From NCBI GenBank assembly GCA_007922195.1, contig ML681989.1:50467893-50531892 (forward strand): a DNA stretch of 64,000 nucleotides. The letters are read 5' to 3'. The DNA comes from Podocnemis expansa (lineage: Eukaryota > Chordata > Testudines > Podocnemididae). Of the stretch, positions 9,874 through 21,572 are shown in pieces. Numbering within the stretch: position 1 is the first letter of the stretch; every line of letters begins with the position of its first letter. Below the pieces are notes generated by a model that made no database searches, was not told where the DNA came from, and saw nothing but the letters and a program-made list of their open reading frames with translations. The translations under genes were made by a program, and so were the position numbers.

Positions 9874-12571
9874 AAAACAAATGACTAAGTTTGATTACAG
9901 CAATTTTAAGTGATTCTAAATCAGAGTGTTATAAATAAAAGATTATTATGCCAAGGAATTAGTCACAATGAAATAAAAGAAACCCTTATTCTAAGCTAAG
10001 ATCACTGTTCCACTCTGTGTTTCAGCTTACCGCACAGGTTGGCTGTGATGTGTCTTGCAGACAAACTCTCTTTCAATGGGTAGGAGCCAGTCCTTGATGT
10101 TGCTTCAGAGCCAGATTCCAGGGGAGAGCCCTTAGACAAGGGGGCCTCTTTTAACAAGTTTTCTCAACACCTCTTGGGGTCAGGTGATCATCCATTGCTG
10201 GTAATGGGCATGATATTTCCCACTTGAGTTCAGGTGCTTAAACCACTGCATTGCTTCTGTATGCATGGCTCCACTGGGTGTGGAAACACAGCTCCGTGTT
10301 TGTCTGCATACATTAAAGCCATGTGAGGCATACAACTGGGGATATGACATAGCAGAGTTTCATATTTGTACATATGTATGATATTGCAGGAAACATGGTA
10401 CCATAACAGTAATGTTCAGTGTGTCGTGAACATTTCAGAAACACCATACCTGACATACTTTGTACAAGACAATATACACAGTTATATTATAGGGTGAACA
10501 TGAGTGATACTCAGACCACACCATGAGGGTGTACGTGGGGTGCACCCATGTCACAAGCATACATATATAGCTGCATTTTTAATAAGAGAGTATCTTATAG
10601 CAATGTTCCAGTTCAAAATGATTACAGTCAGCATGAGAGTTGGAATAGTTCTGAAAAGCTTGTAATAAAAGGATTATTTATTAATACTGTTGCTGGAAAC
10701 TCCCTGGAAGCTGTATCTTCCCTAAGTGACATCTGCATGTCAATCTAAACTCCCACCTTTTTACTTCTTAGCAAAACATTGTATCCATTATTGTTCCTTA
10801 TGCTGCTTTGATTCCTTCTCAGCACTCTCTTGGCATCTAATTTCCTCTCTTATATGGTTGCCACTCTTATTCCCAGCCCCATCCCTTTTGCACTAAAGCC
10901 TTATCACATTTTCCATCTTATGCTCCAATTCCTTCTCAACTCTTTCCTCCCACACTGAACACTGACATCATTAGCTCCCTGATTCCTTCCTTCTTTCTCT
11001 GCTTCCCACCCCCTCATGGCTTTCTCTATATTCCTCTTTCGTGACCCCAGTGCCTCCCTCATCTCTGTGCTCCTCTGCCATTTTGCACTACTCGGTGTGA
11101 GGCTCAATATGTTCCAGTATGGCTTGAGAACAACCCTGAAATAGTTTTCTCCTACTTTTCCCAGGCTTTACCTGCATACCCATGGCCCTCAGTTCCTTGA
11201 TGGTATTATTTGTAGAGTCTACCTAACCCCTGGGAGGACTGTACTAAATTATTTCCTCCACATTTGTTCCAGTCATCAAACAAAGTAGTACCAGCCTCCA
11301 CGGGCTTTGGTAAATTCCATCCTGAAAAACTGGTGCCACAGCTGTACCAGTGTCAGGGTGTGGAAAGAGCTGCTGGCATTCCAGGAAAACTTGACAAGGG
11401 CTTGGGCTGCCCATTTTTTTAGATTTTAGATAGTGACCTTAGCCAGCCCTAGTCAATACATAGAGGGGAGAGCTTTGAAGAAAACTCAGGGTACTAGATG
11501 AAGCAGCATTACTGATTCACTAAGTAACACCCGAAAACAACAGAGACCCTGTGGCTGGAATGCTTTTAAGCGGCAAAAATAAAAGTGAAAGTAGAAAGCA
11601 GGGGTCTGCAGTATTTGTGGAATTACTATGGCACTTTTTGAAAATTTAAATAAGAGTATCCTGGTCCAATTCTAATCTGGATAGTCGTGTCTATCTATAT
11701 ACAACAATTTCTATAGAGTCAAATAGATACAAGAGCCTTTCTCACTTGAGACCTAATTTGTTATTCTGTGTCTCTGTGTATGACTAATCAGAGGCTGTAT
11801 TCTGTATCAGATGTGGCTGCATTTCAGTGATGTGGACAGGTTCTTGTAAACAGTATATGAAGTGTTTTGAGTTCTCTGGATGAAGGACACTACCTGCATC
11901 TATGATATTATTTGATCTGATTCCTCTCCTATTCTGTCTCATTAACTGCTACCATTGAGCTCTGTATCTGGCATGGCTTATTTTTGGGTTTTAACTAAGA
12001 GTAATGTCAAACATTGTATTTTGGTAGGAAATTGTAAGGCAGATAGCACAACTCAGCAACTGATAACAGAGAACACAATGGAAATAATAATTATAGAGAT
12101 CACTATAAAACAAATATCAGTCTCATTAGGAATTAAAACATCTACAATGGCTAAAATGGCTGCTATTGCAGTCACCCATTAGCTAGCACATAAATTTCGG
12201 CAACAGCTTTTCACCAGTATAGATACCATATTTAAAATAAAGTTGTTTCAAAAAGTTTGTGAAGTACTCTTTATTTTTAATGCTTTCATGACAATACTGT
12301 TGTTCTTTCTTGATGTAGCACCCAGAATTAGTCAATCAGTGGCTGCAGAATTAACATTATCTTAAATAATGGTTATATCAGAAAGGAAATATTAGGACTG
12401 TTGTGTGAAAAGAGAGCACTGTGGATTTGTTTTTCTGCTATTTCCTTCCCTGACTACAATCCTAACAGCTATAGAATCCATACAGTTGTTAATGTCACTC
12501 TAATCTTATTCTCTCATCTCTCTCAGGCTACTCCCATCCTGTCAACTACCTGTGCTGCTGCTCCAATCTCC
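9874..12571. other. No gene seen in 2.7 kb
   Basis: AT-rich to balanced sequence with a pyrimidine-rich patch at 10790-11070. No frame above about 75 codons and no recognisable domain. I see no convincing transposon ends. Confidence 0.5.
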
Positions 12572-12574
12572 TTT

Positions 12575-13085
12575 GGCTATGTCTATACTGGCCAGTTAGG
12601 CTATGTTCACACTACAGAGGGCTTGTTTCAAAACAAGAGGTTTCGAAACAAGCTGTTTCAAAATAAATTGTTATTTCGAAACACTTTATTTCCAAAGACA
12701 AAAAAGGCTGTGTGAACACACCCTTAGTGACTAATTTGGACTAGGTCTACACTAGGCTTTGTCAAGTTCGAACTAAGCAGTTGGTTAGTTCGAACTTGGC
12801 AAAGCTTAGTTTGAATAGTAAGTTCTTAGTTTGAACTTTAGTTCAAACTAGAGCGAGGTAGTCATGCTAGTTTGAACTTAAAAAATTCAGACTAAGTGGT
12901 TAGTTCAAACTAGCCACACTGACTAGTTTGAGCTAACTTTCTAGTTCAAACTAAGCTGTGTAGCTAGTTCAAACTAAAAAAGCCCCGGTTAGTCCGAACT
13001 ACCCTGAAGCTAGTTCGGACTAAACTTGGACTTATTTAGTTCAGACCTGCAAGTCCGAACTAAATAAGTAGATGTAAACATAGTC
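12575..13085. mobile_element. TCGA-palindrome MITE D (GTTCGAAC type)
   Basis: Left end GGCTATGTCTATACTGG, right end inverse of GACTATGTTTACATC, flanked by TTT on both sides (12572-12574, 13086-13088). The interior repeats AGTTCGAACTA and decayed forms (AGTTTGAACT, AGTTCAAACTA) more than a dozen times. MITE C is nested near its left end. Length without C and its duplication is about 383 bp. Confidence 0.82.
12599..12723. mobile_element. TCGA-palindrome MITE C (TTTCGAAA type), nested in D
   Basis: A 125-bp element with ends GGCTATGTTCACACTAC and GGCTGTGTGAACACACCC, and an exact TTA duplication (12596-12598, 12724-12726). The interior has TTTCGAAA words and decayed TTTCAAAA. It interrupts MITE D, which fixes its boundaries well. 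Confidence 0.85.
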
Positions 13086-13312
13086 TTTGTGCCTCACCAA
13101 TCCCTAGTTAGCTCTTCAAGCAACTCCAATCTGTCCTTCCTCCCCGTTTCTGTGCCCTAGGTACAAATTATCTTTATTTGCTCAGTATATGAAGACTGTT
13201 ATGCTTGCCTTAAAATGGGATTTGCAAGCATTCTGATAAACAGACTGGCAGTGTAGACTGCAAGATCCAAAGAGATTTGGAGGTTTGGTTTGAATAATCA
13301 AAGGAACAAATA

Positions 13313-13940
13313 TAGTACCCATCTATAAAAAGGGAAATAAGGACAACACAGGGAATTACAGACCAGTCAGTTTAACCTCTGTACCAGGAAAAATACTGGA
13401 ATCCATTAGCAAACGTCTGAAAGAAAATAAGGTGTTAAGTGATAGTCAGCATGGATTTGTCAAGAACAAATAGTATCAAACCAACCTGATAGCTTTCTAT
13501 GATGGAATAACAAGCCTTGTGAATAGAGGGGAAGCAGTAGATATGGTGTACCTCGACTTTAGTAAGGCTTTTGATCCAGTCTCACATCACGTTCTCATTA
13601 GCAAACTAAGAAAGTACAACTGGATGGAGCTACTATAAGGTGGGAGAAAAACTGGTTGAATAATTGCTCCCAGAGAGTATTATCAACAGTTCATAGTCAT
13701 GCTGGAAGGGCATAATGGGGAGAATACCACAGGGAGTGGTTCTGGGTCCAGTTCTGTTCAGTATTTTCATCAGTGATTTAGATGATGGTGTAGAAAGTAC
13801 ACTTATAAAGTCTGCTGCTGCTATCAAGCTGGGAGGGATTTGAAGTGCTTTAGAGGATAGGATCACAATTTAAAATGATTTAGATAGATTGGTGAAACGG
13901 TCCGAGGTAAACAGAATGAAATTCAATAAAGACCGGTCAC
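13313..13940 (+). pseudogene. CR1 LINE fragment, internal RT
   Basis: Sense-strand CR1 RT remnant. Recognisable in pieces: PGNYRPVSLTSVPGK-like near 13340, SQHGFVKN near 13450, VDMVYLDFSKAFDPVSHH near 13540, then the GVVLGPVLFSIFISDLDDGV box near 13735. Stops and indels break the frame throughout. It lacks both endonuclease and 3' tail. CpG loss makes it look older than the 5.2-8.8 kb copy. Confidence 0.85.
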
Positions 13941-14006
13941 TGCCCTCAAACTTTGTGAATTCCGGGTAATGCATTCTGTGGCCCTCTGGACATTCAAGAA
14001 CCAAAT

Positions 14007-14031
14007 CATCATCATCATCATCATCATCATC
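14007..14031 (+). repeat. (CAT)n microsatellite
   Basis: Eight or so CAT/ATC units in a row followed by CCATATT. Confidence 0.9.
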
Positions 14032-14339
14032 CATATTGTAGTAGCAATCAAAGGCCTCTGTCAGGATCTAGGTTCTGTCATGATAGGGCTTGTGCAAATT
14101 CCCAGTTACAGTCTATGCCCTGAGGGGATTACAATCTGAAAGGAAAAATGCTGGAGGATGGGATATAACATACTAGCAAAGTTCTCAGGGTGATGACAGG
14201 CTCATGTTTGGGTAGTCCCCATTTTTATTTTGCTTTCTAAAATAAAAAGAAAGTAAGTCCCTGTTTTGTTTTTTCCCCAGTTGTAAACTGTGATAAACTC
14301 ATAGATGTGGAGGGCTAAAAGGAGTCTCAAGATATTTTT

Positions 14340-14600
14340 AGTATTTTAGTCCATCCCTCAGGGGCATCACTGTTGCTGCGCCCCTGGGACTGCAGCCCCA
14401 CCCAAATCTGGCCCTGCCCCAGCAGTGGCAGAGGCTGGATCCAGGCTGGAGCTGCCTACCATGCTTCTGCTAGGCAGCAGGGGCAAGATCCAGGCCAGGC
14501 TGCAAGTCCAGCTTCCAGATCTGGCCCAGGGGATAGGGCCATGCAGCAGGGCTTTTTTTCATGGCAGTGACAGCCCTGTTATCACCCACACAGGATTAAG
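14340..14600. repeat. GC-rich repeat, probable hAT-like fragment
   Basis: GC-rich patch in AT-rich surroundings with words shared with 3540-3900 (CAGCAGGGGC, CTGGCAGTGACAGCCCTGTT-like segments). I cannot define ends. Confidence 0.35.
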
Positions 14601-14699
14601 AGTACCAAGACCATCACTGACATCCATTGAGCTGCTCCATTAAAGGGAGTGCTTTGCGCTGCTTGCCCCAGGCACTGGCTATTGAAAGGGAAGCATTCT

Positions 14700-15340
14700 G
14701 ATTGGAATGCACCCCAGGTGCAGAATTCTTTATTTATGACTCTGGTCTTTTATGTATCTGATTATCATGTCCCCTTTCACTTGTCTCTTCTCAACACAAA
14801 ATATGTCCATTCTTTCAACTTTTCCTCAGCTGTTTCTTAAACCTCTTATAATTTTTGTTCTTCGCTGGATTGTCTCCAATTTGTCACATTTTTGTGTGGT
14901 TCCCAAAACTGGACACAATACTTCAGCTAAGGCCTCACCAAAGCCAAATACAGTGCAACAGTTACTTCCCACATCTGATGAGACTCCTGTTAATACATTT
15001 CAAAATTACGTTTCTTTTTCAGAAGAGTGTTGACGCCTATTCAGTTTGTGATCCACTGTAACCTATAGATCATTTACAGTAGGTCTCTTCCCCTCCAGTT
15101 ATTTATTCTTTTGTATATTTGATTTGTCCTTAAGTGTAGTACGTTGCCCTTTTCTTTACTGAATTTCATCTTATTGATTTCAGACCAGTTCTCCAATTTA
15201 ATCAAGATCATTTTGATTTGCAAAGGTTTCGTCCACTGTTTCAACACTGCCCCAGGACAGATTTCTTGAGGCCTCTGTTGGGGTAGTCTCAGAGACCTTA
15301 ATCCATTCAGGACTATGTTCAAGAGTTTTTTGACACCTTA
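14700..15340 (-). pseudogene. CR1 LINE 3' fragment (antisense)
   Basis: Antisense of an old CR1: CCCAAAACTGGACACAATAC and GCTAAGGCCTCACCAAAGCC are the complement of the region coding for the PHLEY..QFW segment, and 15150-15210 codes on the minus strand for LENWSEINKMKFSKEK, the thumb region. Many indels; no frame survives. Left limit is approximate. Confidence 0.75.
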
Positions 15341-17087
15341 TTCACTTGGTTCCCAAAAACTCAGCTTGACTTCAAATTTGTCACCAAGGTTTTGTTATTG
15401 AAATACAGTAAAACTATACTTGAGTTGATCAGGATCAAGCATAGTTCATGGGTAAAACAATGTTGCCAAGTTGCATGACTTGTCATGAGTCTCACGATAA
15501 GTACAGTTTTCCTTAAAGGCCCCAGCTCCTGGAGTCAAGTGACTATGTAATGATTTCAGCCTTCATTCATAAGCAAAGGTTTGTTTTTAGGCCACGCGGC
15601 TGTGGACATACCTTCAAAATGTCACCCCAGTGCACCCTATGGGCTCAAAAAAGAAGAAGGAAGGTAAAAACAAAATCTATCATCATTTCTACATAATCTC
15701 ATGATTTTAAAAGCCAATCGCATGCAAGTTATTATCCATGGCTTACTATTCTATTATCTTTTACGTATTTACAAGGCTACTGTAAATTCATGCTTTGGTC
15801 ATTGTTTCATGCCCTTGCTCAGAATAAACCTACAGTCCTGACATGAAGAAAGATGATAACTATTTCTTCACCTCCTACAGGAACAGCATAGTGGAAGCAC
15901 TGGGGCTTAAGGCAGAAATCTTAGCCCTGATGTGTGGGCACCAACATAACAGCAAGTCAGTGGGATCCATGAAGCACAGTCATTGTTTCCTGTCAGCTAC
16001 CTACTGCTAGCACAGGACCTAGAATGAGACAAGGTCACTCTGAGTCCACGATGCTTCCTGAGTCTTGCAGATCTCCTCGCAACATGGTGTAAGATGGGTA
16101 CGACAGAGGAGCATGGGAGTGACTCAGCCAGCATGTGGAGAACACAGAGCTTGCTAGAGGGCAGGGACCTGAAGATTTTGGGAGGACAGGAAGATTGCAT
16201 GGTGCTATTCTAAAACTCCGCTCAATCCAGTCCAGATTAGGAGGGGTCATTTTTCCTCTCTCTCTCTCTCTCTCTGTCACGCAAGGTTGTACAATGTATT
16301 CATACAAAAAAAAAAAATCCAGTACTTACGTGTAAAGCACATGCTGCAAAATGGTGCCTGAGGTTTGGATTTGTCTCCTGGGTGAAAACATGTTTGCCAA
16401 GCATTAGCCTGATATGACTTGAAGCAACTGAAATATTAAGTGCGACAAACCGTAAATGCAACAAACCAAACAATAGAAATGCTGGCAGAGCTTTAATTAT
16501 TGTCATGCTTGTGGGCATGAATATGATTCAAATTAAAACTCTTTCCCACTCCTTGCATTTTTAAATAAATGGCTGTAGCTTGGACTGAGAGACTGTCCTT
16601 GCTTGTCCATTTCTCTCAAAATGTTTGGCACATGGGCCTTTAGTGCAGGAGAAAAATTAAGGGCACTCTTCTCCCATTGTTTGTGCCATGTTTTTTAAAA
16701 ACATGGGCCCTACGTGCAGCTCATATATAATATATACACTGGGTTTTGAGAGGCATTTTCGATTCTACAGTTACCAACTCCTCCTCTTTGTAAGGGTAGG
16801 AATACTCATTATAAACAGCAAGACTGGCTTTTGATAGTGCTGGCTGTTGACACAGCAGACTCCTAGCTGAATGGGGCACAGATGCTCTTCCAGCTGCTCT
16901 ATAGATTGATACTCTAGGCTTATTCTTTTCTCAGATACAGTTGCAGAAATCTGGAGCAACTCCCCTAAAATCAACAGATTCCACTGGTATAATATTGTGA
17001 CAAGAAAGCTAGCTGCTTGGGATGATATCTGCAGCTAAATTGTTTTGCATAGGACAGGGACAGCACCAGTAAAAGCACAACAGAACT

Positions 17088-17131
<44 letters not shown>

Positions 17132-17850
17132 CTGCAGGAATGTATTCCATGTCTCTCCACTATGACCTGATACAATTCATAGTAACTGATTTAACACAGC
17201 CTTTCTGAGAACAACAAAATTATCTGCAGCTCTTTCCACTGTCCCGCTGTCTGGAGTAGCTTATGAGTAGGAATGCCATGCTCCAGGCAAACTGTCAAAA
17301 ACAGGGCAGCTACCTCAAACTGATGGTGTAGTCTGTAATTAGATTTTACCAAGCCAACAGCAAATGTGAACTCCTGGAGCATTGTTACAGTTTTACCACA
17401 GAGCCACAGACTGTGCTCTAAGCTTATATCTGCACAGCAACTCCATCTGGAAGTCTACGTGGCAATAAAACAGCCCCATGCTCTGAGACCTAGGAGCCCA
17501 AGTTGGCTGGTCCAGGCCAGCTGTGGGTGTCTAGTTGCTGTGTGTCATAAGGGTATCTTGCCAAACAAACTGGGCTTTGTGATAAATAGTGATGTACACA
17601 CCTCCCCACCCCAAAATCATACAATATTCAGGTTGCTTCCAGTCCCAAGAGATCAGCCACCTAATCCAGATCAATTAGCACATGAGGTACCCAAAAGACA
17701 ATACCTATAGTCAATCTTTTAATAAACAAGCTATTTAAAGGATTATTAACCAGGAAAAAGAAACAAGAGTTATTTACAGATTAAAACAAGCAAACATATA
17801 CACGCACAACTCCTTTGTTACCATCTAAATCCCAGGAGTGACAGAATTAT
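15341..17850. other. No gene seen in 2.5 kb
   Basis: AT-rich sequence with a (CT)n run at 16257-16276 and a (TA)n microsatellite at 17089-17129. No domain or transposon ends identified. Confidence 0.5.
17089..17129. repeat. (TA)n microsatellite
   Basis: About 20 TA dinucleotides without interruption. Confidence 0.98.
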
Positions 17851-18076
17851 TGTGAAACAAGCAAGGAATCCTGTGGCACTTAAAAGGTTAACAAATTTGT
17901 TTATTGCATGAGCTTTCATGGGAGAAAAATCTCACTTCGTCAGATGCTTTGAAGATGGGGGAACTTACTGAATGGGAGGAAATAAATGCAGGGAAGCATA
18001 AGTCATGGAAACTATTCACACTGTCACAGCAAATCAAAGCAGTTGTAAAGAATCAAACACTGGGGAACAGCATAGA

Positions 18077-18548
18077 GGTTATGTCTACGCTGCCACAGAT
18101 ATTGCAAAACAGTTATTTCAAAATAACTATTTTGAATTTATTTCAAAATAATTATTTCAAAATAGCATTATTTAGAATTTATTATTTTGAAATAGGAGTC
18201 TAGTGAAGACTCTCTATTTCAAAATAAGGTAGGAGTTCTTATTTTGAAAAAGAAAGTCTTCACTAGACTCTCTATTTCGAAATAGGGAAAGGCAATGTAA
18301 AGCATAGGGCTATTATTTCAAAAACAAGCCAATTCCATGGCTTGGAATGGCTTTTTTCGAAATAGCTATTTCAGAAGAATCAATATTTTGAAATAAACCC
18401 AGGTTTTAATATTTCAAAATAGCACTTCGTTATTTTGAAATACTGAAGCACTTATTTCAAAATACCAAAATGCCTGCATGGACAGGCATAAAGATTTCTC
18501 GAAATAAGCCCTCTTATTTTGAAAAAACTTTTCATTGTAGACATTCCC
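18077..18548. mobile_element. TCGA-palindrome MITE E (ATTTCGAAAT type)
   Basis: Ends GGTTATGTCTACGCTG and inverse GTAGACATTCCC. CATAGAGG stands on both sides (18071-18078, 18548-18555), so the duplication is 5 to 8 bp depending on where the ends are put; this differs from the 3 bp seen for A, C, D and I. The interior is many TATTTCGAAATA-like words, most decayed to TTTTGAAA or TTTCAAAA. Confidence 0.75.
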
Positions 18549-18569
18549 ATAGAGGAAGATGAGGCCAAA

Positions 18570-18785
18570 TCACCTGTTGTAATGAGAGAAAAATCCAAAG
18601 TTCCTATTAAGCCCTGAAGCAATGTAATTAATTTGGCAAATAAATTCAAAGTCTGCAGCTTCCCTTTGATGCCTTGGTCTGGTATTCATCTGTCTGAGCA
18701 CCGCAATTAGTAAATTGTCAATGGAGTGATCGGGAAGATTGAAATGCTGACCCACTGTTTTTAGAATGTTGTGAGTATCAATTCA
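18570..18785 (-). pseudogene. PLE GIY-YIG domain, C-terminal end
   Basis: Reads VGQHFNLPDHSIDNLLIAV, then AADFEFICQINYIASGLN, ending GFFSHYNR and stop. This aligns with VAEHFHLPNHCIDDLL and FFSHYNR of the 21.3-kb copy. It lacks the GIY and YIG strands. Confidence 0.82.
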
Positions 18786-18790
18786 AAGTG

Positions 18791-19170
18791 TTTTTAGGGA
18801 AGATCCTGGAGATAACCCTTGGTAAACTCTGGGTTCAGTTTGGTCTCTCTGGTCCTGGGAGAGTTCAAAGAGAAAAGAGATAAATATTAATGCCACCTAT
18901 TTTTATTTCCCTCTTCCAGCATGCCAGGCAATGGGAAACGACCTTCTGCATGTACTTGTCCCTGCATAATTAAGGCCAATTAAGAATGCTATTGTCTTAT
19001 AATGTCACATATGTATTTTGATAGTCCTGGGTGGATAGAGAGAAGTGTGGGAGGGGGAGGGGAATATTCCCATGCCTGGGTCACAAGTTGAGAGCAAACA
19101 TTTTCAAAGTTACAAAGCAAAACTTACATATTTTCTTGTTCTACGGAATGCAGACATCACAAGTGATATT
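18791..19170. other. No gene seen
   Basis: Spacer between two PLE copies. Nothing recognised. Confidence 0.5.
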
Positions 19171-19257
19171 AATGCATGCAGGTTCCAAAGGGGCAGACGT
19201 GTTAGTCTAGTAAAGCAAAAAAAACAAGGAGTCTTGTGGCATTTAAAGACTAACAGA

Positions 19258-21036
19258 TTCGAGATTATTATTAAGGACGCTGACAAAGGAGTTGCAGTTG
19301 TCATCATGGATAAACTGGATTATGACCAGGAGGTTTATAAACAACTCTCCAACACAACATTCTACAAACCTCTTTTCTCTGACCCCACTGAAGAATACCA
19401 TAAGGAATTCCAACGCCTACTCAAGAAACTACCTAATGCAACACAGGAACAAATAAAGAGAGACACACCACCAGAACCCCAACCAGGAATATTCTATCTA
19501 CTACCCAGAGGTGTTGCTGGTGCTGGGCACCCTGGGGCACATGCCCTGAACCCCAGCACTGGTGCCCCGGATGTCTGGCCCAATTGGGCCGGAGATCTGG
19601 GGCCCGGCCACCTGAAGCAGTGGCGGCCCTGTCCCTGGCCAGGGATCTGGGGCCCCGTTCCCGACTGGGGATGTGGGGCCTGGCCGCCCATGGCAGCGGT
19701 GGCCCCGTCTCCGGCTGGGGATGCGGGGCCCAGCCTCCCACAGCCGCGGCGGGCAATCTGGGGCCTGGCAGCGTGTGCCAGCAGCAGCCCTGTCCCTGGC
19801 TGGGGATGCGGGGCCCAGCCGCCCATGGTTGTGCCGGGCAATCCGAGGCCTGGTAGCCATTCCCGGCCAGGGATGCGGAGCCTACCCGCCTGCGTTGGCA
19901 TGGCAGCGTCTGGCCTTGTCCCTGGCCAGGGGGCAGGGCCTGCAGCCTGGGGGCAGGGCCTGGGCCCATGCCCTGGGTCCCTCCCCCGGCCAGCGATGCC
20001 TCTGCTACTACCTAAAATCCATAAAACAGGAAACCCTGGACGCCCCATCATCTCAGGCATTGGCACTCTTACAGCAGGCTTATCTGGCTATGTGGACTCC
20101 CTCCTCAGACCCTATGTTATCAACATCCCTAGCTATCTTCGAGATACCACGGATTTCCTGAGGAAAATCCAATCCATCGGTGAGCTTCCTGAAAACACTA
20201 TCCTGGCCACTATGGATGTAGAAGCTCTTTACACCAACATCCCACACAAGGATGGGTTACAAACTTTTAGAAGAACCATCCCAGATGATGCCACAGCACA
20301 GCTTGTGACTAAACTTTGTGACTTTGTGCTCACCCACAACCATTTCAGATTTGAGGACAATTTATACCTCCAAGTCAGTGGCACTCCTATGGGTACCCAC
20401 ATGGCCCCACAATACGCCAACATTTTTATTGGCGGTTTAGAACAATGTTTCCTCAAGTCTCATCCCAAAGCACTTCTCCTCTACTTACAGTATATTGATG
20501 ACATCTTCATTATCTGGACCCATGGCAGTGATACTCTTGAAGATTTCCACAAAGATTTCAACAATTTCTACCCTACAATCAAATTGAGCCTGGAACACTC
20601 CACACAGGAGACCCACTTTCTGGACACTACAGTACAAGTTAGGGATGGACACATCAACACCACTCTATACCGAAAACCTACTGATCGGTATAGTTATCTA
20701 CATCCCTCAAGCTTCTATCCCAAACAAACCACACAATCCATTGCGTACAGCCAAGCCCTAAGATATAACCGCATTTGCTCTGATCCCTCAGACAGAGACA
20801 GACGTCTTGAGGATCTCTATCAAGCTTTCTTAAAACTACGGTACCCACCTGGAGAAGTAAAGAAACAGATTGACAGAGCCAGACAGGTACCTTGCAGTCA
20901 ACTACTATGGGAAAGGCCCGAAACAGAAAACAGTAGAACACCACTGGTCACCACATACAACCCTCAAGTCAGACCTCTACAACAGATCATTAAGGGCCTC
21001 CAGCCTATTTTAAAAGATGACCTTCATTCTCCCTAG
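19258..21036 (+). CDS. PLE reverse transcriptase, open frame with a 169-codon insertion
   Basis: The open frame spans about 590 codons of element sequence; upstream codons from 19045 are flanking DNA and leader. Order: KDADKGVAVVIMDKLDYD, FYLLP, then the inserted hAT sequence (19506-20004), then LPKIHKTGNPGRPIISGIG, motif A (TMDVEALYTNIPHKDGL), motif B (GTPMGTHMAPQYANIF), motif C with YIDD, and FLDTTVQVRDGH, RKPTDRYSYLHPSSFYPK. The insert plus its duplication is 507 bp, a multiple of three, and has no stop in this frame. The frame ends at 21036 by a frameshift before the GIY-YIG part. The palm catalytic residues are intact, but the 169-residue insert lies just before a conserved RT block and probably abolishes activity. 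Confidence 0.88.
   Translation, partial: FEIIIKDADKGVAVVIMDKLDYDQEVYKQLSNTTFYKPLFSDPTEEYHKEFQRLLKKLPNATQEQIKRDTPPEPQPGIFYLLPRGVAGAGHPGAHALNPSTGAPDVWPNWAGDLGPGHLKQWRPCPWPGIWGPVPDWGCGAWPPMAAVAPSPAGDAGPSLPQPRRAIWGLAACASSSPVPGWGCGAQPPMVVPGNPRPGSHSRPGMRSLPACVGMAASGLVPGQGAGPAAWGQGLGPCPGSLPRPAMPLLLPKIHKTGNPGRPIISGIGTLTAGLSGYVDSLLRPYVINIPSYLRDTTDFLRKIQSIGELPENTILATMDVEALYTNIPHKDGLQTFRRTIPDDATAQLVTKLCDFVLTHNHFRFEDNLYLQVSGTPMGTHMAPQYANIFIGGLEQCFLKSHPKALLLYLQYIDDIFIIWTHGSDTLEDFHKDFNNFYPTIKLSLEHSTQETHFLDTTVQVRDGHINTTLYRKPTDRYSYLHPSSFYPKQTTQSIAYSQALRYNRICSDPSDRDRRLEDLYQAFLKLRYPPGEVKKQIDRARQVPCSQLLWERPETENSRTPLVTTYNPQVRPLQQIIKGLQPILKDDLHSP
19506..20004. mobile_element. hAT-like non-autonomous element inside the PLE RT
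   Basis: 499 bp, ends CAGAGGTGTTG and inverse GCGATGCCTCTG, exact 8-bp duplication CTACTACC (19498-19505, 20005-20012). The interior is strongly GC-rich with repeated GGGGATGCGGGGCC-like words. The open frame on either strand is a composition effect, not a transposase. Confidence 0.93.
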
Positions 21037-21189
21037 CCTTGGGAGACAGACCTCTCCTCACCTACAGACAACCCCCAAACCGATGCTTACCAGCAACTAC
21101 AGACCTAACAACAGAAACATTAAAGCAGGCACATATCCCTGCAACAAACCACCCTACCAACTTTGTCCACATATCTCCACTAAAGACAC

Positions 21190-21572
21190 CATCATAGGAC
21201 CTAATCAAGCCAGCTACCCCATCAAAGGGTCTTTCACCTGCTCATCCACTAATGTGATTTATGCCATCATGTGCCAGAAATGCCCTGACGCCTTATACAT
21301 TGGACAAACAGGACAGTCCCTGCACAGAATAATAAATGCGTACAAAACTGACATCAGAGATCACAACACAAAAGAACAAACAAACAGTTGCTGAGCACTT
21401 CCATCTTCCTAATCACTGCATTGATGATTTGTTAACGATGGTCCTCAAGAAAATCAATGGGACATCAAGACTTCAAAGAGAAACAGCTGAAATTCAAATC
21501 ATAAGGAGATTAGACTGTGTGAAAGCAGAGCTGAATTGTGACTATGCATTCTTTTCACATTATAACAGGTAA
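21190..21572 (+). pseudogene. PLE GIY-YIG endonuclease, frameshifted
   Basis: Reads GPNQASYPIKGSFTCSS, NVIYAIMCQKCPDALYIGQTG (with the YIGQT core intact), INAYKTDIRDH, then a frameshift near 21380 and continuation VAEHFHLPNHCIDDLLTMV, TSRLQRETAEIQIIRRLD, ending FFSHYNR. The linker from the RT also needs a frame change near 21030. The endonuclease nicks target DNA; here it cannot be made as one protein with the RT. Confidence 0.88.

Larger units (their letters stand above)
17855..18790 (-). mobile_element. PLE (copy 3), 3' part, split by a MITE
   Basis: On the minus strand: GIY-YIG C-terminal coding sequence (18790-18570), then PLE 3' UTR, ending in the family's terminal words (CATGAGCTTTCATGGGAG and GTGGCACTT in complement) at 17855-17960. 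MITE E sits in the 3' UTR at 18077-18548. The upstream RT is absent, so it is 5'-truncated. Confidence 0.85.

Noticed and set aside
8880..10540. One long LTR split by the 636-bp hAT element
   Set aside because: The flanks of the hAT look continuous and LTR-like in composition, but neither terminal bases nor duplication could be matched.
19045..19257. Start of the long RT frame at an ATG in the flanking DNA
   Set aside because: These codons come from host flank and the inverted PLE leader, so the ATG is not the element's start.
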